Shown here in pieces: positions 7,714 through 17,457 of a DNA stretch of 64,000 nt. A program made the position numbers and the translations under genes. The stretch is from Dinghuibacter silviterrae (GTDB taxonomy: Bacteria; Bacteroidota; Bacteroidia; Chitinophagales; Chitinophagaceae), in contig NZ_SODV01000001.1 of NCBI RefSeq assembly GCF_004366355.1, positions 682,001 through 746,000 on the forward strand. Direction: 5' to 3'. The notes beneath the pieces were generated by a model. The model saw only the letters and a program-made list of their open reading frames with translations, searched no databases and was not told the DNA's origin. Numbering within the stretch: the first letter of the stretch is position 1; each line of letters opens with the position of its first letter.

Positions 7714-8478
7714 CTACCTGCGGCGGCCAAACAGGCGCAGCATCATCAGGAAGAGGTTGATGAAGTCCAGGTACAGGTTCAGGGCGCCCATGATGGCGAC
7801 CTTCCTGATCGTGGGATCTTCTACATTGACCCCGGCCCCGATATTTTTCAGCTTTTGCACGTCGTATGCGGTAAGACCCGTGAAAACCAGTACCCCGATA
7901 AAGCTGATGACGTATTCCATCTGGGAGCTGTGGAGGAACATGTTGATGACGGAAGCGACGATGATCCCGATAAGCCCCATGATCATGATCGAGCCGAAAC
8001 CCGTCAGGTCCTTTTTCGTGGTATACCCCATGACGGCCATCACGCCGAACATGGCGGCGGAAGAGAAGAAGCAGGTCGCAACGGAGGACGCCGTATAACC
8101 GAGCAGGATGACGCTAAAGCTGATCCCGTTGATCAGGGCATACAGGACAAAGAGCAGGGCCATAACGGAGGCCGACAGTCGCTGGTAGCCAAAAGACATC
8201 AGCAACACAAAACCCAGGGGGGCAAAAATCACAAGATAGCCAAGACCTGTGGGAACAAGCCGGCCAACCGCGTTCGGGGCAAACATAAAGCTCAACAGCG
8301 TGTCGGCATTGCTGGCAAAAATATAGGCGGTGACACCGGTGATCGCAAGGGCGCCGAACATCCAGAGAAATACGTTCGACATAAAAGACTTGGCTACCGC
8401 TCCCCGTTCGAACTCGCTCAGGACCGTTACCTTCTCGGTGCGATAGTTGTCTTTGGAAAGATTAATGTTGTTTTCCAT
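7714..8478 (-). CDS. Bax inhibitor-1/YccA family membrane protein
   Basis: From MENNINLSKDN (8478) the protein has 254 residues and seven predicted membrane helices. It shows the BI-1 pattern of GALAITGVTAYIFA in the first helix, LFVLYALINGISFSVILLGY in the middle and VFTGLTAYDVQKLK with acidic residues near the C-terminus. Family members are inner-membrane proteins, some of which act as pH-dependent calcium leak channels; the bacterial role is poorly defined. The ATG at 8502 is a less likely start. Confidence 0.9.
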   Translation of the reverse strand: MENNINLSKDNYRTEKVTVLSEFERGAVAKSFMSNVFLWMFGALAITGVTAYIFASNADTLLSFMFAPNAVGRLVPTGLGYLVIFAPLGFVLLMSFGYQRLSASVMALLFVLYALINGISFSVILLGYTASSVATCFFSSAAMFGVMAVMGYTTKKDLTGFGSIMIMGLIGIIVASVINMFLHSSQMEYVISFIGVLVFTGLTAYDVQKLKNIGAGVNVEDPTIRKVAIMGALNLYLDFINLFLMMLRLFGRRR

Positions 8479-8532
8479 AAAAAGTACAATAAGAATTTCC
8501 ATGCAATTTACAGCACTTATTCCGAAATTGGA

Positions 8533-8628
8533 GTTGCCGCGACAGCCTAAAAGGTTAAATTAGGCTGTCGCGGCAACACCTCTGATGATTGCCCTTCGGG
8601 CAGGTCGCCTCCAGCGACCTTTGGTGTT
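8533..8628 (+). repeat. Dispersed palindromic element, copy A
   Basis: A perfect 18-bp stem (8533-8550 with 8560-8577) ends in CTAA / TTAG around a 9-nt loop. It is followed by GATGATTGCCCTTCGGGCAG, i.e. a UUCG-capped hairpin at 8591-8601, and another hairpin AGGTCGC/GCGACCT (8602-8620). ACACC (8576-8580) can pair with GGTGT (8623-8627), closing the tail. It occupies most of the gap between the divergent BI-1 and parA genes and would lie at or just upstream of the parA 5' end. Three related copies are at 26107, 36058 and 58685, all in the same orientation. Confidence 0.75.
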
Positions 8629-8650
8629 AATAAAAATCTTATCTTAGGGC

Positions 8651-9391
8651 ATGACAACCATAGCTTTGTATAACCTGAAAGGGGGCGTGGGCAAGACCGC
8701 CTGCTGTGTCAATTTCGCCTATTTGTCCGCCCTGGACGGGTATAAGACGCTGCTCTGGGACCTCGATCCGCAGGGGTCGACGACGTTTTATTACCAGGTA
8801 AAGCCAAAGCTGAAGGGCGGCATCAAGAATTTCATCACACAGGCCTCAGACCTTGAGGAAGCCGTCATGAATACGGACTATGACCACCTCGACATCATCC
8901 CGGCCGACCAGTCTGCCAAAAGCCTGGACGTCATGATTGAGGAGATGAAACATTCGAGGAAAAAGCTCAAAAACGTCATCCACACCTTCAAAAAGGACTA
9001 CGATTTCGTCTTCATGGACTGCCCGCCGGGGCTTTCGGTCCTGGCGGAAAACATCGTTATGGCCGCCGACATCATCCTCATGCCCGTCATCCCCACGACC
9101 CTTTCGGCGCGAACGTATGAGATGGTGAAGTCTTTTTTCAAGGAAAAAGAACTCGACCCCGCAAAGCTGACCTGCTTTTTTACCATGGTGGACCTCCGCA
9201 AAAACCTGCACAACGAGATCATGGAAACGCTGTACAAGGACAAACACTTCTTTCAAAGCTATATTCCTTACCTCTCGGACGTCGAGAAAATGGGGATTTA
9301 CCAGGCGCCTGTGGAAGTTTTTGCCCGTTCCAGCTACGCCGCCCAGTGTTACCGCGACCTTTGGGCGGAGATCAAGGAAGGGGTGCTTTGA
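8651..9391 (+). CDS. ParA/Soj-family ATPase (orphan, no ParB partner seen)
   Basis: The 246-residue protein has the deviant Walker A KGGVGKT (residues 10-16), the A' motif DLDPQGST (about 38-45) and Walker B-like FMDCPPGLSV. ParA ATPases form ATP-bound dimers on DNA and move plasmids, chromosomes or protein cargo. No parB or centromere-like repeats are nearby, so the cargo is unknown; it may be an orphan ParA that positions a protein complex. A TATCTTAG element (8640-8647), close to the Bacteroidota -7 box, ends 3 nt before the ATG. Confidence 0.9.
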   Translation: MTTIALYNLKGGVGKTACCVNFAYLSALDGYKTLLWDLDPQGSTTFYYQVKPKLKGGIKNFITQASDLEEAVMNTDYDHLDIIPADQSAKSLDVMIEEMKHSRKKLKNVIHTFKKDYDFVFMDCPPGLSVLAENIVMAADIILMPVIPTTLSARTYEMVKSFFKEKELDPAKLTCFFTMVDLRKNLHNEIMETLYKDKHFFQSYIPYLSDVEKMGIYQAPVEVFARSSYAAQCYRDLWAEIKEGVL

Positions 9392-9429
9392 CGCGCCCCC
9401 TGTGGCCCGCAAATTGGTAGGTTTACGCT

Positions 9430-11907
9430 ATGGCGAAGCTCCTACGATACGGCGCGCGCATCCTCCTCGGCTTCCTCTCCCTCTGGCTGATCCTCCTCGT
9501 CAGTGCCTATGTGCTTTTCAGCCTGAACAAAGCAGCGCTGACCGCCAGGGCCAATGCCTTCCTGAACCGCCGTTTCCAGGGCAAGATTCATATCAACAAT
9601 ATAAGTCTCAATGTCTTAAGTAATTTCCCCTACCCCGCCGTGCAGGTCAACGGGGTAACGGTGGACGACTCGGTCTATGCGGTCAGGGGGCAGCATACCG
9701 TTTATCTGGAGCGGGTGCGCATCGTACCCGGGCTGAAGGGGCTTTGGCGGGGAAGGCCCGTGATCCGCAAGGTGGTCGTGGCCGGGGGCTGGCTCTACCT
9801 GTACCGGGGTCCCGGCGGTTATGACAATGGTTACGTCTGGGTGGGTAAGCAAAGCCGGCCCCCAAAAGACAGCACGAGGCCATCCCTCCCCTTTCACGTG
9901 GAATTTTACCGTGTGGAGTTGATGATCGCCGACTCGGTCAGGCACAAGCTGTACGCTTTCGACTTCCACCGCCTCCTCCTGGACCACAACGGGACCTACA
10001 CGGACTCCTCCACCTGGCGTCTCGACATGGACGTGACAGTCCACTCCCTTGCCTTCAACACGGCCAAGGGAGGTTTTCTCCAGGACCAGGACGTCCGCGC
10101 GCAGGGCACCCTTGGCTATGCGCCGGGTAACCGGCTGCTATCCTTCCGCCGCCTTGCGCTTCATATAGACCGCCAGGCACTCCTGGCAGATGGGGACTTC
10201 CGGTTTGATACTACCCGGTCGTTCCGGTTACGGGTTTCGGCGCCTTCGCTGGTCTTCGCCTCCGGCCGTTCCTGGCTCACCCCAAAGATCCAACGGAAGC
10301 TGGCCCCCATGCGCTTTGATAAAGCGCTCGCCGTGGAAGCCACGATAGAGGGTTTTATGACACCCGGGGATGAGCCGCGCATCCTGGTACGCTGGACCGT
10401 GGCCCACAACACGGTCACAGGCTTTATCGGCACGGTCGAAGACTGCTCCTTTACGGGCTTTTTCAACAACCACGTCAACGACAGCCTGTCACCCGGTGAC
10501 GCCAATTCCACCATCCGGGCCGACTCCCTGGTGGGCAAATACGAGGGAAGCATCCCATTTAAAACCCGCCGGCTGGAAATATTGCGGTTGGACACCGCCA
10601 TCCTCGCCTTCGATCTCTCCATACACGATACCGTCCCGGACTGGGGTGACCTTCTCCAGGGTGAAGACTTGTCCTTTGACAAAGGCCGGGTCGATGTCGA
10701 CCTCCGCGGCCATTACCCCCTTAGCGACAGCAGCGGTGTGTCACCCGACCTGGACGGCCGGATCGATCTTCGCGATGTGGTCATCACCTACGAACCACGG
10801 AACGTCGTCATCACCGGTGGGCAGGCCCATCTCCGCCTGGAACACCAGGACCTTCTGTTGGAACGCATCAGCGGATACATCGGCAAAAGCCCGCTGGTCA
10901 TCAGTGGGGCCGCCCGTCACTTCCTGGCCCTGGCGGCCACGGACACCGGGAAGATGGTCCTGGACTGGCACGTTTATTCTCCTGCCCTGGACGGAATGGA
11001 GTTGCTTCATTTTCTTGGAAAAGGCGGCCACCGGCGTACCGCGGGCAAAGCGGCCCGAGGCGCCGTGGGCGAAGCAACCCGGGGCGCCCCGCCAGATGGC
11101 AGTTTCGTCGGCCACATGATAGACCGGTACGCGCACAACTGCCGTATCCATACGGGTCTCCGGGTCGACCAGCTCACCTATAAAAACTTTGTTGCCACCG
11201 GTGTCGACGCCGCCGTTGTCTTAGATAAAGGTGTCTTTTCGCTTCAGCATCTTGACCTGCATACCGCCAAGGGCAGCCTGGACGCCACCGGCAGTATCCG
11301 CCCCTTTGTAGACGACAACCTGGTCCGGTTCAACGCTACCTTTAGCCATATTGACCTCCCGTCCCTTTTCCGCGACTTTGACGACTTCGGCCAGGCCTCG
11401 CTTTCCGCCAGGAATCTCGCCGGCACCCTCAACGCCCGGGCGGATCTGTCGATCCGCCTCACGGACAAGGGCCACAAGATCCCCGGCTCCCTGGACGGCA
11501 CGCTCCGGTTCGCGATTACCGACGGCGCACTGCTGGGTTTCACCCCCCTTACCAGGCTGAGCAGTTTTGCGCTAAAGAATAGGGACCTGTCAAACATCTA
11601 TTTTTCCAGGCTCTACGACACCTTCCGGTTTTCGCGAGACACCCTCGTTTTCGACCGGATGGAGATCCAATCCACCGTCCTGGACATGTTCGTAGCCGGG
11701 GCCTATAAGCTAGACGGAAGCTATACCGACGCCGACATACAGATCCCTTTTACCAACCTGAAAAAACAAAAGGGTCTGCCCGACAACGCCGGCGCCTATG
11801 CTCACCACGGACCGAGTCTTTTCGTACATGCCTTTAACCGGGACGGCGAACCGCTCCACTATAAATTCGGCCTCTTCAGGAAAAAGGTCCCGGGTGTGCG
11901 CAATTAA
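9430..11907 (+). CDS. AsmA-like large envelope protein
   Basis: The 825-residue protein has one N-terminal membrane helix (residues about 8-32, LLGFLSLWLILLVSAYVLF) and a long beta-rich periplasmic part. The AsmA-type N-terminal motif FLNRRFQGKIHINNISLNVL and C-terminal sections (IPGSLDGTLRFAITDGALLG) are typical of the AsmA/TamB superfamily, which bridges inner and outer membranes and carries lipids. A Gly/Ala/Arg-rich low-complexity stretch lies around residues 540-560. It follows parA by 38 bp and may share its transcript. Confidence 0.8.
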   Translation: MAKLLRYGARILLGFLSLWLILLVSAYVLFSLNKAALTARANAFLNRRFQGKIHINNISLNVLSNFPYPAVQVNGVTVDDSVYAVRGQHTVYLERVRIVPGLKGLWRGRPVIRKVVVAGGWLYLYRGPGGYDNGYVWVGKQSRPPKDSTRPSLPFHVEFYRVELMIADSVRHKLYAFDFHRLLLDHNGTYTDSSTWRLDMDVTVHSLAFNTAKGGFLQDQDVRAQGTLGYAPGNRLLSFRRLALHIDRQALLADGDFRFDTTRSFRLRVSAPSLVFASGRSWLTPKIQRKLAPMRFDKALAVEATIEGFMTPGDEPRILVRWTVAHNTVTGFIGTVEDCSFTGFFNNHVNDSLSPGDANSTIRADSLVGKYEGSIPFKTRRLEILRLDTAILAFDLSIHDTVPDWGDLLQGEDLSFDKGRVDVDLRGHYPLSDSSGVSPDLDGRIDLRDVVITYEPRNVVITGGQAHLRLEHQDLLLERISGYIGKSPLVISGAARHFLALAATDTGKMVLDWHVYSPALDGMELLHFLGKGGHRRTAGKAARGAVGEATRGAPPDGSFVGHMIDRYAHNCRIHTGLRVDQLTYKNFVATGVDAAVVLDKGVFSLQHLDLHTAKGSLDATGSIRPFVDDNLVRFNATFSHIDLPSLFRDFDDFGQASLSARNLAGTLNARADLSIRLTDKGHKIPGSLDGTLRFAITDGALLGFTPLTRLSSFALKNRDLSNIYFSRLYDTFRFSRDTLVFDRMEIQSTVLDMFVAGAYKLDGSYTDADIQIPFTNLKKQKGLPDNAGAYAHHGPSLFVHAFNRDGEPLHYKFGLFRKKVPGVRN

Positions 11908-11942
11908 TACCTAGTTTTATCGCCTTCTCAAATCATCGACAC

Positions 11943-14123
11943 ATGAGACTACGCGAACTTTCTTTAGCGACCTTCCTGTTGCTGGGTACCGCCCCGGGCC
12001 TTTTTGCCCAGGCGCCCACGGTTTCCCTCTCCCGGGCCCAGTGGTTTCCGGACTCCCACCTGTTGTGGACCTGGAGCTCGAATCAAGGCATGACCACCGT
12101 GGATCCCTCCGCCCAAATGCAAACCCATACCCTCTTTACAGCAGAGGACCTCAAAAATGCCGGGTTACCCACCGAGATCGACCACCTCGTATGGTCCGAC
12201 GACAAAACAAAGGTGCTCATCTTTACCAATACCCAACGTGTATGGAGGGCCAGGACCCGCGGTGACTACTGGCTTTACGACCTCTCCACCAAACAAGGCC
12301 ACCAGCTGGGGAAAGGGCTGCCCGTCTCGTCTTTGATGTTTGCAAAAATATCCCCGGACGGTACAAAGGCCGCTTATGTGAGCAAACACAACATTTACGT
12401 GGAAGACCTTTCCAGCGGAGCCATCACGCCCCTCACGACCGACGGCACCGCCAAGATCATCAACGGCACCTTCGACTGGGCCTATGAGGAAGAGCTCGCC
12501 TGCCGCGACGGTTTCCGCTGGAGCCCGGACAGCAAACACATCGCCTTCTGGCGGATCGATGCGACCGATATCCGTTTCTTCGACATGATCGACAATACCG
12601 ATTCCCTGTATTCGTTTGTCGTACCCGTCGAATACCCCAAAACCGGGGAAGATCCTTCCGCCGCCCGCATCGGCGTGATCGACGTGGCCAACGGGAGCAC
12701 CCGCTGGATGGACATACCCGGCGATCAGAAACAACACTATCTCCCCCGTATGGACTGGGCCGGGAACGGCAACGAGCTCATCGTCGCCCAACTGAACCGT
12801 CACCAGAACGAAGTGAACGTATTCCTTTGCACCGTGGCGGACGGTGCCGCGCATTCCATCTATCACGAAACCTCGGATTCCTGGATCGATGTGTCCGGTC
12901 CCTTTGAATACGACTCCGCCCCCTGGACCTGGGTCGATCACGGAAAATCCTTCCTGTGGACAAGCGAAAAGGACGGCTGGAGACACATCTACCGCATCAG
13001 CCGGGACGGAAGCAAGGAAACCCTCCTGACCAAAGGGAGCTTTGACGCAGACTTCGCCGCCGTAGATGAAACAGGCAAGGGCACAGTATATTTTTATGCC
13101 ACCCCCTACGACGCCACCCAGAACTACCTGTACAAAACCGGTCTTTCCAAACCGGATACCATTCGCGTCACCCCCGCTGTGTTTGACGGAACCAACAACT
13201 ACAATATTTCACCCGACGCCCGCTACGCCGTCCATACCAACATGAGCCTGAACATCGCGCCCAACCTCCGTCTCGTAGCGCTACCCGGCAACACAAAGAT
13301 CTACCCCGAGGGCGCCGACGATCGCAAACCCCTCAAATCCGAATTTACCTACCGCAAATTCAAGGTCACGACCGCGGATAATGTCACCATGGACGGTATC
13401 CTGTCCCTGCCCGCAGGCTTCGATTCGACCCGTAAATATCCCGTGCTTTTCTATGTGTATGGCGAACCCGCCAGCGCCACCGCCAAGGACGTTCCCCAAC
13501 GCAACGGCATGCTTATGTCCGCTCTCGCCAAGGGCTATGTCGTCATCACCATGGACAACCGCGGCACCCCGGCCCCCAAAGGCGCCGCCTGGCGTAAGTC
13601 CATTTACCGGAACGTGGGTTTTATCAACGCCCACGACCAGGCCATGGCCACCCGCGAGGTCCTCAAATGGCCCTGGCTCGATTCCACCCGCACCGCCGTC
13701 TTCGGTTGGAGCGGCGGCGGTTCCATGACGCTCAACCTCATGTTCCAATACCCCGGTCTGTACAAAACCGGTATCGCCGTAGCCGCCGTGACCAACCTCC
13801 GCTTCTACGACAACATCTACGAAGAGCGCTACATGGGCCTGCCCTCCGAAGCTGCGGCCGACTACGCCAAGGGCTCCCCCATCACCTACGCTAAAAACCT
13901 CCAGGGCAACCTCCTGTATATCCACGGCACCGGTGACGACAACGTCCACTATCAAAACGCGGAAGCGCTCGTCAACGAGCTCGTGAAGTACAACAAACAA
14001 TTCTCTTTCATGGCGTATCCCAACCGGACCCACGGGATCTTCGAGGGGCCGGGGACGACGCAGCACCTGCAGACGCTTTGGATTAATTACCTGACGTCGC
14101 ACGTCGAGCCGGGGCCGCGATAA
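11943..14123 (+). CDS. Dipeptidyl peptidase IV-family serine peptidase (S9B), secreted
   Basis: The 726-residue protein has a signal peptide, a DPP-IV N-terminal beta-propeller and a C-terminal prolyl-oligopeptidase domain. The double-Glu motif that binds the substrate's free N-terminus is present (DWAYEEELACRDGF, about residue 180). The nucleophile lies in GWSGGG (Ser about 589; classical DPP-IV has GWSYGG), the acid in HGTGDDNVH and the base in NRTHGIF near the end. It would remove dipeptides X-Pro or X-Ala from peptides in the periplasm. Confidence 0.93.
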   Translation: MRLRELSLATFLLLGTAPGLFAQAPTVSLSRAQWFPDSHLLWTWSSNQGMTTVDPSAQMQTHTLFTAEDLKNAGLPTEIDHLVWSDDKTKVLIFTNTQRVWRARTRGDYWLYDLSTKQGHQLGKGLPVSSLMFAKISPDGTKAAYVSKHNIYVEDLSSGAITPLTTDGTAKIINGTFDWAYEEELACRDGFRWSPDSKHIAFWRIDATDIRFFDMIDNTDSLYSFVVPVEYPKTGEDPSAARIGVIDVANGSTRWMDIPGDQKQHYLPRMDWAGNGNELIVAQLNRHQNEVNVFLCTVADGAAHSIYHETSDSWIDVSGPFEYDSAPWTWVDHGKSFLWTSEKDGWRHIYRISRDGSKETLLTKGSFDADFAAVDETGKGTVYFYATPYDATQNYLYKTGLSKPDTIRVTPAVFDGTNNYNISPDARYAVHTNMSLNIAPNLRLVALPGNTKIYPEGADDRKPLKSEFTYRKFKVTTADNVTMDGILSLPAGFDSTRKYPVLFYVYGEPASATAKDVPQRNGMLMSALAKGYVVITMDNRGTPAPKGAAWRKSIYRNVGFINAHDQAMATREVLKWPWLDSTRTAVFGWSGGGSMTLNLMFQYPGLYKTGIAVAAVTNLRFYDNIYEERYMGLPSEAAADYAKGSPITYAKNLQGNLLYIHGTGDDNVHYQNAEALVNELVKYNKQFSFMAYPNRTHGIFEGPGTTQHLQTLWINYLTSHVEPGPR

Positions 14124-14141
14124 AATCCCTACCTTAGCACC

Positions 14142-17048
14142 ATGTCCAAAAAACTCTTCCTCCTGGATGCCATGGCGCTCGTCTATCGTGCGTATTACGC
14201 ATTGATACGGAATCCGAGGCTGACCTCCAAAGGGCGCAATACGAATGCACAGTTCGGGTTTACGACCACGCTCTACGACCTGATCAATAAGGAAAAGCCG
14301 ACACACCTGGCGGTGGCCTTCGACACGGAGGCGCCCACGGAACGGCATACCGACTTCGTCGCCTATAAGGCCAACCGCCAGGAGGCGCCGGAGGATCTGT
14401 TGGACGCCCTTCCGGACATCAAGCGCATCATCCAGGGGTTCAACATTCCCGTGGTGGAGGTTGACGGGTACGAGGCGGACGACGTGATCGGTACCCTCGC
14501 CTGGGAAGCGGAAGCGGCGGGGTACGAAGTCTTTATGGTCACCCCGGACAAGGACTATGGACAGCTCGTCACGGATAAAGTCTTTATATATAAACCCCCC
14601 TATATGGGGAATAAAGAGGAAATCTTAGGTCCAAAGGAAGTCTGCGAGAAATGGAGTATTCCCTCCGTTGACCGGGTCATTGACATCCTGGGGCTGATGG
14701 GCGACGCGGTGGACAATATCCCGGGCATCGCGGGGGTGGGGGAAAAAACAGCCGCCAAGCTCCTGGCCGAATACGGCACCCTGGAAAACGTCCTGGCCAA
14801 CGCCGCGTCGATCAAGGGCGCGCTGGGTGAGAAGGTCCGCGCCGGTGCGGACAATGCCATCCTTTCCAAAAAGCTGGCAACCATCATCACCAACGTCCCG
14901 GTGGAATTCCACGAGGAGAACTTCCGGTTGAAGGAATGGAATATCCCCGAGCTGGTCGCTCTCTTTACAGATCTGGAGTTCAAGACCCTGGGGAAAAGAA
15001 TTCTAGGCGACGCCTTTGGCGGAACCGGCGTCGTCGAGGCGCCGCCCCCGCCGACGCGCGGGGGGAAAAAGGCCGCGGCGCCCACGGGGCAGCTCGATAT
15101 GTTCGGCGCACCGGCAGAGGCCGGCTCGACGAAGACCGGCTCGATGGAGGCCGGCCCGGCGGAAGGTGCCGCGGCGGCCGGAACAGCCGAAGACGGCGCC
15201 GAACCCGGCGACGACACCCCGCTCATCGCCGACAAAAACATCCACAACACCCCTCACGAATACATCCTTGTCCAGACGCCGGAGGAGATCGACGCACTGG
15301 TAAAACAACTGATAAAAAAAGAAGAGATCTGTTTCGACACGGAAACCACCGGCACCGATCCCAACGAAGCCGAACTCGTGGGGATGAGCTTTGCCATAAA
15401 ACCCGGGCAGGGGTGGTACGTTCCCGCGCCTAAAGAGCAAGACGCAGCAAAAAAACTGCTCGAAAAGTTCAAACCGCTGTTCTCCAAAAAGGAGATCCGC
15501 TGGGTGGGTCAAAACCTCAAGTATGACCTGATCATGCTCAAATGGTATGCGACCGGCCTGGACGGGGATATTTTCGATACCATGCTGGCCCACTACGTCA
15601 TCGAGCCGGAGGGCCGGCGTAATATGGACTATCTCAGCAACAAGTTCCTGGGATACGAGCCCGTACACATCGAAGAGCTCATCGGGAAAAAAGGCAAGAA
15701 CCAGGGAAACATGCGGGACGTCCCATACGAGAAGATCAAGGACTACGCCGCGGAGGACGCAGACATCACGCTCCAGCTCAAACAGGTTTTTGCCCCTATG
15801 CTGAAGGAGAAGGCCGTCGAGGAAGTTTTTCAGAAAGTCGAAAACCCGCTGGTCAAAGTCCTGGTGGACATGGAGTACGAAGGCATCCGCGTGGACGAGG
15901 CCTTTCTGAACGACTATTCAAAGGAACTGGACCGGGAAGCGCGGGAGGCCGAGGAACGGGTGTACAAACACGCCGGCGTGCGGTTTAACCTCGCATCCCC
16001 CAAACAATTGGGGGAGGTTCTTTTTGAAAAATTACAGTTGGACCCCAAAGCCAAAAAGACCAAAACCGGTCAATACGCCACGGGCGAAGATGTATTGTTG
16101 AAACACTCGGGCCACCAGATCGTGGACGACATCCTTGCCTTCCGGGAACTGACAAAGCTGAAGTCCACCTATGTCGACGCGCTTCCCGGCATGATCAACC
16201 GCAAGACGGGGAGGGTGCATACGTCCTACAACCAGGCTGTCGCCGTTACCGGGCGTTTGAGCTCCAACAACCCCAACCTTCAAAACATACCCGTGCGTAC
16301 CGATCGGGGGAAGGAGATCCGGAAGGCCTTTATCCCCCGGGATTCGGATCATGTGCTCGTCAGCGCGGACTATTCCCAGATAGAGCTGCGCATCGTCGCC
16401 GCGATCAGCGGCGACCCGGCCATGTGCGAAGCCTTCCGTTTGGGGAAGGACATTCATACAGCGACCGCGGCCCGGGTCTACAACAAGGCGGAGGACGAGA
16501 TCACGAAGGTCGAGCGCTACAAGGCCAAAAGCGTGAACTTCGGCATCATCTACGGACAGAGCGCCTTTGGCCTGGCCGACAACCTGAAGATCAGCCGGAC
16601 CGAAGCAAAGGAAATCATCGACAACTATAAACGCCAGTTCGCCGGCATCCAGCGGTATATGGATGACACCATCAATTTTGCCAAGGAGAACGGGTATGTG
16701 GAGACCCTGATGGGCCGCAAACGCTGGCTCCGGGACATCCATTCGGCGAACTTCACCGTAAGGGGTTTTGCCGAGCGAAACGCCATCAACTCACCTATAC
16801 AGGGGACGGCCGCCGATATGATCAAGCTCGCGATGACCCGCATCCACGAGGCCTTCCGGCAGGAACGTTTCCGGTCGAGAATGATCCTCCAGGTACACGA
16901 CGAATTGGTCTTTGACGCCCCCCGGGACGAGGTCGAGCGCATCAAACCCGTCATCCTGGAATGTATGCAAGGCGCGCTGCCGTTGCCCAACAGCGTGCCC
17001 GTGATTGCGGAAGTTGGGTTTGGCGAAAACTGGTTGGAAGCACACTAG
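14142..17048 (+). CDS. polA: DNA polymerase I
   Basis: At 968 residues it is somewhat longer than E. coli Pol I. Order: 5'-3' exonuclease (residues 1 to about 300; YEADDVIGTLA, AVDNIPGIAGVGEKTA), an Ala/Gly/Pro-rich linker (about 305-365), a 3'-5' exonuclease with intact catalytic DTETTG (about 399), and the polymerase domain with DYSQIELR (about 743) and VHDELVFD (about 918). All three activities look preserved. A TACCTTAG promoter-like box (14130-14137) ends 4 nt before the ATG. It works in Okazaki fragment processing and repair gap filling. Confidence 0.98.
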   Translation: MSKKLFLLDAMALVYRAYYALIRNPRLTSKGRNTNAQFGFTTTLYDLINKEKPTHLAVAFDTEAPTERHTDFVAYKANRQEAPEDLLDALPDIKRIIQGFNIPVVEVDGYEADDVIGTLAWEAEAAGYEVFMVTPDKDYGQLVTDKVFIYKPPYMGNKEEILGPKEVCEKWSIPSVDRVIDILGLMGDAVDNIPGIAGVGEKTAAKLLAEYGTLENVLANAASIKGALGEKVRAGADNAILSKKLATIITNVPVEFHEENFRLKEWNIPELVALFTDLEFKTLGKRILGDAFGGTGVVEAPPPPTRGGKKAAAPTGQLDMFGAPAEAGSTKTGSMEAGPAEGAAAAGTAEDGAEPGDDTPLIADKNIHNTPHEYILVQTPEEIDALVKQLIKKEEICFDTETTGTDPNEAELVGMSFAIKPGQGWYVPAPKEQDAAKKLLEKFKPLFSKKEIRWVGQNLKYDLIMLKWYATGLDGDIFDTMLAHYVIEPEGRRNMDYLSNKFLGYEPVHIEELIGKKGKNQGNMRDVPYEKIKDYAAEDADITLQLKQVFAPMLKEKAVEEVFQKVENPLVKVLVDMEYEGIRVDEAFLNDYSKELDREAREAEERVYKHAGVRFNLASPKQLGEVLFEKLQLDPKAKKTKTGQYATGEDVLLKHSGHQIVDDILAFRELTKLKSTYVDALPGMINRKTGRVHTSYNQAVAVTGRLSSNNPNLQNIPVRTDRGKEIRKAFIPRDSDHVLVSADYSQIELRIVAAISGDPAMCEAFRLGKDIHTATAARVYNKAEDEITKVERYKAKSVNFGIIYGQSAFGLADNLKISRTEAKEIIDNYKRQFAGIQRYMDDTINFAKENGYVETLMGRKRWLRDIHSANFTVRGFAERNAINSPIQGTAADMIKLAMTRIHEAFRQERFRSRMILQVHDELVFDAPRDEVERIKPVILECMQGALPLPNSVPVIAEVGFGENWLEAH

Positions 17049-17049
17049 C

Positions 17050-17457
17050 ATGAGAACGATCCTTTTGATAGGCCTGACGCTGCTCGCCTGTCGCGCCAGC
17101 GCACAGGAAGACACGAGCCTGCCCGCCCGTACCGTATACGTCGTCCGGCCCAGCCAGTATATCGGTGCCCTGGCAAAGATCAGGGTGGACATCAACGGAC
17201 GGCGCCTGTCGCTCCCCAATGCCTCCTACGCGGTCTTGCACTTCAGGGCCGACAGCGTCCAGGTCAGGATCGAAAACCGCAGGGTCACGGGAGAAAGCGT
17301 GCAACCCCTGGTAAATTTTAAAGACACCAGCTACTTCGTCGTTTTCCCGGAAGAACACGCCCACAAAAAAGACCGCCTCATCGTGACCGAGGTGGAAAAG
17401 GACAGCTACGAAAAGTTTGCGGATAAGGTGACCCACCAGGTGGAACCGGAGCACTGA
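17050..17457 (+). CDS. Small secreted protein, DUF2846-like
   Basis: Start at MRTILLIGLTLLAC (17050), right after polA. The 135-residue protein has a signal peptide (Cys at residue 11 could also be a lipobox) and a beta-rich domain with TVYVVRPSQYIGALAKIRVD followed by a ligand-like hydrophobic core, resembling DUF2846. The stop TGA shares its last base with the next ATG (TGATG), so it is translationally coupled to the glycosylase-like gene. Function unknown. Confidence 0.7.
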   Translation: MRTILLIGLTLLACRASAQEDTSLPARTVYVVRPSQYIGALAKIRVDINGRRLSLPNASYAVLHFRADSVQVRIENRRVTGESVQPLVNFKDTSYFVVFPEEHAHKKDRLIVTEVEKDSYEKFADKVTHQVEPEH

